Source: Sitta carolinensis
Taxonomy: Eukaryota > Chordata > Aves > Passeriformes > Sittidae
Reading direction: 5' to 3'
Assembly: GCA_032173965.1 (NCBI GenBank)
Contig: JAVUNC010000004.1
Coordinates: 2,556,501-2,620,500, forward strand
DNA length: 64,000 bases
Shown here: one piece after another, positions 57,261-64,000 of the stretch
Layout: each line of letters starts with the position of its first letter
Position numbering within the stretch: position 1 is the first letter of the stretch
The notes under the pieces: generated by a model
Databases searched by the model: none
The model's input: the letters and a program-made list of their open reading frames with translations, nothing else
Told to the model about the DNA's origin: nothing
Translations under genes and position numbers: made by a program

Positions 57261-57534
57261 GGAAGGGAAGGGAAGGGAAGGGAAGGGAAGGGGAAGGGAA
57301 GGGAAGGGAAGATGGCATGAGAAGAGAAGGGAAGAGAAGGAGAAGAGAGAGAAGAGAAGAGAAGAGAAGAGAAGAGAGAAGAAGAGAAGAGAAGAGAAGA
57401 GAAGAGAAGAGAAGAGAAGAGAAGAGAAGAGAAGAGAAGAGAAGAGAAGAGAAGAGAAGAGAAGAGAAGAGAAGAGAAGAGAAGAGAAGAGAAGAGAAGA
57501 GAAGAGAAGAGAAGAGAAGAGAAGAAGGAGAGAA
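57260..57534 (+). repeat. Purine pentamer array, GGGAA then AGAAG
   Basis: GGGAA units (57260-57311) are followed after ATGGCATG by mixed GGGAAGAGAA and then a nearly pure AGAAG/GAGAA array to 57534. One strand is pure purine. The KRREE-rich frames here are artefacts of the repeat. Confidence 0.95.
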
Positions 57535-57539
57535 GAGGA

Positions 57540-58733
57540 TTTCCAGGGGAATACCCTAAGGTTGTGCTGAAGACACCAGTAACTGTAGGTTATCTGCAGC
57601 TCTGCCTGTGCATGGCAAGTGAGGATGCTGGCTGAGTTGGATACTCAGCTTCTCTCTTTCCCCAGCCTCAAATGATGATTCTGGACCCAAATCATAGGCT
57701 TTTTCTCCCAAATGCAGAACACCAAGCCTACTGCAGGGATTCCCACTCGGAATGCAGCTAATGCCCACTGCTTTCCTGGCTAGCTTCAGGAAGGACACCA
57801 AAGTCAGGGTTTCAGCAATATATCTAGTCCAGTTGGGTTTCTCTGGGTTATTCATTATTTTCAGATGAAAAGAAATCCTTTGGCCTGGGAAAATGCTGTG
57901 ATGACTCTCAGCAGAGCTATTCATTCACGGTCAAATGGGATACTTTAAGGGGGGAAGTGTTTTTCTTTTCTTTAAGAACACCACAAACTCTTCCTCTGTG
58001 TCAGGAGAGCAGAATTAAATCCTAATTAAAGGCTGTAAAAATGCAGTGAATCTGAGAGGCCAGGAACAGGTACATATTATCATCCCTTTCATAGATCATA
58101 CGAGCTCTGTGGTGACATAATAAATAATCCACCACAAGTTTTTAAAGGTAAAAACCAGCAAATCATTAATAATGCCTCTGGCACCATATATCAAACTGAA
58201 GCCTTCCTCTTACAGCTGATCCCCAGCTGTTCCCAGCTGCCTTTTTACATTGCTGCTTCCTCCCTTTGCCCTGCTCATTCTTGCCATCTTTTCTGCTGCA
58301 GTATTCCTGTGCTTTGTCCACCTGTGTTTATTTCTGCAGTTCACTTAAGAACTGCAGGTATAAATAAGGCAAAAACCCCACACATCACACTCTTTAAACA
58401 CAACCTCAGGAGGTTTAAAACTTGCCTGGACAAGAAGAGACAGGCATAAACTCTTTTTCAGGGTAGAGAGAGGAACTGGATGATGATGTGGTAGTTTCAC
58501 TTATTTCTGGCACACCTGATCTATTTACACTGCTCTCTGTAGTGGTGGAGTACTTCCCTCCATGTCAATTTTGCTGTCTTGTCACCCTCTCTCTTTTGAT
58601 CTTTTAAAATTTTTCTCTAACCCACTTAACCCATTTCACCGTCTCAGTCTGTCTCTCTGTGATTCCATTTCTGAAGGGCTGGGATACAACCTGTCACTCC
58701 TTGTTCACACTTACTGTACTCAGTTCTTCCAAG
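57540..58733. other. Unique stretch, nothing recognised
   Basis: No repeat or exon can be supported. The AT-rich part 57950-58200 has AATAAAT/ATTAAT motifs only. Confidence 0.4.
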
Positions 58734-58734
58734 A

Positions 58735-59035
58735 TCACAGAATCGTGGAATGATTTGGTTTGAAAGAACCTTCAAGACCATCCAGTTCCTACGCCCTGCC
58801 ATGGGCAGGGACTCCTTCCACTGTCCCAGGTTGATCCAAGCCCTGTCCAAGCTGGTCTTGGACACTTCCAGGGATCCAAGGGCAGCCACAGCTGCTCTGG
58901 GCACCCTGGGCCAGGGCCTCTCTACCCTCCCAAGGAACAATTCCTTCCCAATATCCCACCTAACTCTGCCCTCTGTCAGCTTAAAGTCATTCTCCCTTGT
59001 CCTGTCACTGCATACTCCTGTAAAAAGTTCCACTC
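58735..59035 (-). repeat. CR1 3'-end fragment, about 300 bp
   Basis: GAATCGTGGAATGATTTGGT, TTGAAAGAACCTTCAAGACC, ACGCCCTGCCATGGGCAGGG, AATATCCCACCTAACTCTGC and TGTAAAAAGTTCCACTCCAA. Confidence 0.95.
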
Positions 59036-59394
59036 CAACCTTCTGAAATTGCTGGGCTTCTTGGGATTGCCATCAATATATCTCCATCTGACTATTTTAT
59101 GTAATCACAGGGATTATTCCATCTGTGCCTCAGTCTGGTTGCCTGATTTCTCCTCTGTCTCATGAAGTGGAGTTTTATCTTTCCTCTCTTTGGGCACTGA
59201 GGGAAGACTCCACAGAGATCTCAGAGAAGGAAGGGACTGCAAACATGGAGACAGGCTTGTCTTTTGCTAGGTTTCCCCACCTGGAAGATGCAAATGCAAC
59301 ACATTTTTCCTGGAAAAGGTAAAAGCATCAGGGAATTCACTCCAGCGGCCAAACTTCATATTTTATGCTTGTATTTTTATTTTATTTCCCCCAG

Positions 59395-59509
59395 GTCTGG
59401 GAGTTACTGTGGCTGTAATACCATTCCTGAAAAAAACAAAACATTCTGCCACAGTTCTGGGATGAACTACTGGAATGCACTGCTCAGTAAAGGTGAAACT
59501 TCCCCTTCT
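59395..59509 (+). other. Exon-like segment with good splice sites, unassigned
   Basis: The acceptor (TTTTATTTTATTTCCCCCAG) and donor (CCCCTTCT|GTGAGT) are strong. One frame is open across all 115 nt and encodes SGSYCGCNTIPEKNKTFC followed by HSSGMNYWNALLSK, with three cysteines. I do not recognise the protein. It may be a coding or non-coding exon, or chance. Confidence 0.25.
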
Positions 59510-59519
59510 GTGAGTATCT

Positions 59520-60245
59520 GACTGGCCTGGGTTGCAGTGCAAGATGTGACCAGAAGCTTGTATTCTATCACCATCTCTTGAAACCAAGGCAAGGGGGTGG
59601 GAGTGTGGTAATCCTGTTAATGGGGCAGCTGTTAAAAAAAACAGCTGGGGCAGTTTTATTATCTTTTCCAAGACCCATCCTCCATTCAGGGAGAGATCTT
59701 CTGCTAACTGGCCATTGAGTGTCATTTCATGGCTGATAAAATTCCATCATCCCATTGGGAGATGCTTTATCCAGGGGAGGAGCCAAGCAATCCTACCTGG
59801 ATAAAAATCTGAGATTTGGAACACCAGGGCAGCCTTTCCACTGGATTCTCAGAGGAAGACCAGGCCCATCTACACCAGCACTGGATCTTCAGAGGAAATC
59901 TCCACCTTTCTACAGGATCCCTGCTCCAGCAAATCCACATCTGCCCCTGCAGGAGGGCTGCAGCCACCATTTAATGGCACTGCTCCCAACACCCTGACCC
60001 ACAGAGGGTCAGCTTGGATTTTGACTCTGTCAGTGGGTTTGGTTTTTGTATTACTGCATTTTTAAAATTTTAATTCTCCTAATTAGAAAACTGTTATTCC
60101 TATTCCCATATCTTTGCCTGAGACCCCCTTAATTTCAAAATTATAAAAATTCAGAGGGAGGGGGTTTGCATTCTCCATTCCAGGGGAGGCTCCTGCCTTT
60201 CTTAGCAGACACCTGTTGTCAAACCAAGACACTGACTCACTTTGT
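59520..60245. other. Unique stretch, nothing recognised
   Basis: Overlapping frames at 59755-59997 on both strands lack motifs. Confidence 0.35.
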
Positions 60246-60249
60246 GAGT

Positions 60250-60410
60250 ACCTGCCCAGAGCAGCTGTGGCTGCCCCATCCCTGGAAGTGCCCAAGGCCA
60301 GGTTGGACAGGGCTTGGAGCAACCTGGGATGGTGGAAGGTGACCCTGCCCATGGCAGGGGGTGGAGCTGGATAATCTTTACAGTCCCTTCCCACCCAAAA
60401 CCATCAAAGG
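60250..60410 (+). repeat. CR1 3'-end fragment
   Basis: AGAGCAGCTGTGGCTGCCCC, GGAGCAACCTGGGATGGTGG, CCCTGCCCATGGCAGGGGGT, CTTTACAGTCCCTTCCCACC; tail lost. Confidence 0.93.
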
Positions 60411-60593
60411 ACTCTTTGACTTTATCCTTTCTCTCCTTGATGCTCAGGGTGGGGTTCACCTCTCTTTACAGACAGCTCCAGTTTATGGGCATGGCAGCCA
60501 GGGCTCCTGCAGGTGTCCCCAGGTGAACTTCCTGTTCAACCCCAGTTACAGGGAGCAGGAGGGACCTTGTCCTTCCACAGGCAGCGAGTGCCC

Positions 60594-61281
60594 CTGCCAC
60601 CCATCCTGCCACCCATCCTGCCACCCATCCTACCACCCATCCTGCCACTGACCCTGCTGCCCATCCTGCCACCCATTCTGTCACCCACCCTGTCACCCAC
60701 TCTGTAACTCATCCTGCCACCCACCCTGTCACCCACTCTGTAACCCATCTTGTCACCCATCCTGCCACCCATCCTGCCACCCATCCTGTCACCCATCCTG
60801 CCACCACACCCGTCACCCACTCTGTAACCCATCCTGTCACCCATCCTATCACCCATCCTGCCACCGACCCTGCCACCGACCCTGCCACCCATCCTGCCAC
60901 CCACCCTGTCGCTCACCCTGTCACCCACTCTGTAACCCATCTTGTCACCCATCCTACCACCCATCCTGTCACCCATCCTGTCACTGATCCTGTCACCCAC
61001 CCTGTTACCCATCCTGTCACCCACCCTGTCACCCATTCTGTCACCCACCCTGTCACCCACTCTGTAACTCATCCTGCCACTCATCCTGTCACCCATCCTG
61101 TCACCCATCCTGTCACTGATCCTGTCACCCACCCTGTCACCCACCCTGTCACCAATCCTGTCACCCACCCTGTCATCAATCCTGTCACCCACTCTGTAAC
61201 TCATCCTGCCACTCATCCTGTCACCAATCCTGTCACCCATCCTGTCACTGATCCTGTCACCCACCCTGTCACCATCCTGCC
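60594..61281 (+). repeat. 12-bp minisatellite, about 57 units
   Basis: The unit is CCACCCATCCTG with TCACCCATCCTG, TCACCCACCCTG and TAACTCATCCTG variants. The 12-bp period keeps one reverse frame open for about 250 codons of a four-residue (G-D-R-M/V type) repeat, so that frame is not evidence of a gene. Higher-order variant patterns (CTGTAACTCATCC blocks) recur. Confidence 0.95.
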
Positions 61282-61299
61282 AGTGGAGTTTGGACAAAT

Positions 61300-62145
61300 A
61301 TTCAGGAGAGTCTGCTGTGCATCACATCCCTGACAGAACAGCTGCCACTGTACATGTGGCACCAATTTAATCCAAATTCATCCATCCATGGTGAATGGAA
61401 TGACAGCTTTTGGTGCTGAGTCCAGAATGGAAGGGAGGTGGGAGGGCTGCACGTATTTATGTGCGGAGAACCCCTTTGCTTTTTCTGGTCCTTCTTCTCA
61501 GGGTTGGGATTCAAAGGGTGAGAGACAGAATTTTTGTTTGGATTTGGATATTTATTATTTTTTATTTATGTTACAGCTTCACAGATTGTGAGTGGGTTTA
61601 TATGCTAAGTTAACAAGGTAAAAATGGAGTAGAGAGTAATGTTTATAAGGTTTTTTTAATTTAAATTATCTAATTAATTAATTTATTTTAACTTTTAATT
61701 CAGTAACTAGTTATTCATGTTTCACACTGTGGATTTTTTAAATAAATTATATAAAATTACTTAAATTTGTGAAGAAGAAGAAGGAGAAGAAGAAGATTAC
61801 ACTTTAAATGTTTTATTTTGTTACATACACATGTGCATTATTATAAATTACTACTTTAAATTTTATTTTTTTTCACTTTGTGATATACTTCTATTTAAGT
61901 ACACGCTTACAATTTTAGTGCTATTACTCAGTTTTGGGAGCCTTTTTTATGGCTTCAGGTTAAATGCAGTATGTTTTTGAGGATTATTCTTTGTTAGTAC
62001 AGAAAGTTTGAAATTCTCTGTGTCTAGGGTTCCAACATTTATGGATGCAAGGAAGTGATGGAATGCTGTCATGGGTGTCCAAGGAGCTGGACTGCAGGGA
62101 TTTGTGTAAATCTGAGGTTACACATGCCCTTGCAGCTGGTGAGGA
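61300..62145. other. AT-rich stretch with a GAA tract
   Basis: 61560-61935 is very AT-rich. A (GAA)n tract with one GGA interruption occupies 61771-61796. No gene is recognised. Confidence 0.45.
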
Positions 62146-62149
62146 TGAG

Positions 62150-62630
62150 TGTTGGAACCCAGAACATTCCTCTGACTGCCCTGGTTTGTGTGAAGATTTG
62201 CAAGCCACAAGAGTTTAAGTAGAACGATAGTTAATTTGTCACAGGGTGAAAAAGTAGAATTTTGGGTTTTAGAATGGGGTTCAGGAGGCAGGGATGGAGC
62301 AATTTGGGTGTGCTCTGCCCTCCTTTGTCTTCTTGCCCTCCATCTTCTGCTGTGATGGTGACACTTCTTGATTGGTCTAGAGTAGAGACACACTGCCCAA
62401 CATAGCTGATAAGTATTGGAAAATTATAGTAAATAAAGTACACGTAGTTTTTAGTATAAAAAGAGTCTGCCACAACCTGACCTGCAGAACAGACCTCAGC
62501 ACATCAGAGAAAGAATGTAATAGATAAGAAAAAATAAACAGCCTTGAAAAGCAGAACTGACGAATCAGGACTTCTTCTGTCGCAGGGCTGGGAGAAAAGA
62601 GACTTTTTAATAACTTGGGGTCATGCCAAC
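62150..62630 (+). mobile_element. LTR-like element (possible solo LTR)
   Basis: In the + direction a TATAAAAA box (62455-62462) is followed 78 bp later by AATAAA (62533-62538) and a GAAAAGCAGAACTGA-like stretch, the promoter and poly(A) spacing of an avian retroviral LTR. A possible TG start is at 62150. I found no convincing target-site duplication, second LTR or coding remnant, so boundaries are approximate. A chance promoter-like arrangement cannot be excluded. Confidence 0.35.
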
Positions 62631-62872
62631 AACAGAAACCTGGGAGATGAGGATTGCTGTGCTCTTTCCCTGCTGTGGCCTTCACCTGCAATTGGGTGAC
62701 TCCAGCAGGTGACAGGGTCTGCAGGAAGGCATGGTGAAGCTTCAGGTCATCACCCATCAACATTCACCCAGCATTCCCCAGATTGGGAGGCAATTCCTTA
62801 GTCTTTAGATGAGATTTCCATTGCCTTTGTAGTGGTCTTTCTCTCCTCCTCTTCATGGCCACAGAGATGTTG

Positions 62873-63130
62873 TAGAATCACAGAATATCCTGAGCTGGAA
62901 GGGACCCACAAGGATCATGGAGTTGAACTCCTGGCACTGCACAGACACCCCAACAATCCCACCCTGTGGATCCTTGGGAGCGTTGTCCAAATGCTCCTGG
63001 AGCTCTGGCAGCCTTGGGAATGTCACCATTCCCTGGGGAACCTCTTCAGTACCCCAACACACTCTGGGGGAAGAACCTTTTCCTGATATCCAATCTAACC
63101 CTCCCTGCCACAGCCATTCCCTAGGTCCTG
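62873..63130 (-). repeat. CR1 fragment, third subfamily, about 255 bp
   Basis: AATCACAGAATATCCTGAGC, TGGAAGGGACCCACAAGGAT, ACACCCCAACAATCCCACCC, TCACCATTCCCTGGGGAACC and TTTTCCTGATATCCAATCTA. Confidence 0.94.
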
Positions 63131-63134
63131 TCCC

Positions 63135-64000
63135 TGATCACCAAAGAGCAGAGGACAATTCCCAGTTCTGCTGAGCATGTTGCTTCTGCTTCATCAGGGA
63201 TGAAGAAAATTAGTGAGTCTGACTCTTCAAAAAATTGGTGTTCTGGATTTCCTGATCTTAACAAATTCCCTGTGCTCTTCACCTCTCCTCGGGATGCAGT
63301 GGTGCAAATCTTTAGAGCAGTTAATTCCCCAAAAGGAATGGTTTGCTGCCACCTACCCTAGATGCCCTGGTGGCTTTTTATTCCTTTCAGTCCAGTCCTC
63401 ACGACATACAAATTTCTCCATTTCAGGACATGTTTGGAGCTGCTGATTCTCAGCAGTGATGATCAGTGAGGAGCTTACTCACCCCTAAACCCTGCTGGGA
63501 TTCACCAGCGGAGCGTGTCCCTACCTGCTTAGCTTTGGGGATTGATCCAGAGGGTGCACACAGAAGGTGCCAGCTTGTTCCTGGCACAGATTTGTGCAGC
63601 AGGAGGAAGAAACCTCTTGCCTTTTGAGCAGTTAGACCCTCTCTCCTCACTGCCAGGATGCCCTTGTTAAAACAGCTCCATATGGAGTTTGAACCTGTGT
63701 TTCCTGTGTTACAGGAAAGGGCACTAATCCATAGGTGCTCTGCACTGGATCTCTGTTATCAAAAAGTACATGGCAAAGATTGGATATTCCAGCAGTTAGG
63801 GCATTGCGGTGGAAGATCATGTTCTCCCCATTGATAAGTTATGGATAAGAAAAACACCTTCCAGATGGGACATCTTGGGACCACTCAAGAGTTCAGTTTC
63901 CCGCTTATACCCCTGACTGAAAGACACTGGTGGGACTTGGAAGAACATTTCTCTGTTTGTTTTTGCTCACTGTTCCTGCTCTGAAAACACTGACCAGATC
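63135..64000. other. Unique intergenic stretch to window end
   Basis: No repeat or supported exon was found. Confidence 0.4.

Noticed and set aside
57115..57570. Lys/Arg/Glu-rich open frames
   Set aside because: They translate the AGAAG/GGGAA pentamer array and carry no other features.
60536..61297. 253-codon reverse frame of four-residue repeats
   Set aside because: It is entirely the 12-bp minisatellite; a period divisible by three keeps frames open without selection.
32000..64000. RP1L1, SOX7 or beta-defensin genes expected near this synteny block
   Set aside because: I found no doublecortin-type, HMG-box or six-cysteine defensin pattern; they may lie beyond the window.

Overview
The window looks like bird nuclear DNA. 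About forty 5'-truncated CR1 LINE fragments lie on both strands, many ending in the avian-type 3' tail (a conserved block followed by ATTCTRTG-like octamers). There are no Alu, B1 or L1 elements, coding exons are short and separated by GT-AG introns, and there is no bacterial-style gene packing. The species cannot be named; the CR1 density and several near-identical young copies suggest a neoavian lineage with recent CR1 activity.

Two genes are recognisable, both on the + strand. At 14083-14246 lies the terminal coding exon of MSRA (peptide methionine sulfoxide reductase A), followed by a 3' UTR with an AATAAA at 14881. The sequence upstream (1-14082) is therefore probably the last MSRA intron; no other MSRA exon was found in it. 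Downstream, from 17001 to 31890, is a five-exon trypsin-like protease that I identify as PRSS55, from its family features and because PRSS55 follows MSRA on human 8p23.1. It has a signal-peptide exon (17001-17109), a His exon (17968-18157), an Asp exon (18974-19221), a fourth exon (21095-21236) and a Ser exon with a hydrophobic C-terminus (31604-31890).

The PRSS55 copy looks inactivated. Exon 4 has a probable 2-bp TG duplication and an in-frame TAG, and exon 5 is one base short in a G run. Several catalytic-core positions are also altered: the oxyanion-hole Gly193 is Val, the S1 Asp189 is absent, Trp215 is Gly, and the Cys220 position is lost. The MSRA exon is also one base short in a G run, so part of the damage may be consensus error at G homopolymers rather than biology.

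From about 32 kb to the end I find no convincing protein-coding gene. This half holds CR1 fragments, an expanded CR1-tail-like minisatellite (53813-54490), a composite 10-bp/pentamer satellite (57201-57534), a 12-bp minisatellite (60594-61281), a 165-bp direct repeat spaced 1150 bp apart, an LTR-like element near 62.15-62.63 kb, long A/T homopolymers, and a few CpG-rich or AT-rich segments that could be regulatory. Two short exon-like segments with good splice sites (48661-48730 and 59395-59509) are unassigned. No novel multi-gene system is evident; the most interesting material is the decaying PRSS55 locus and the repeat arrays.
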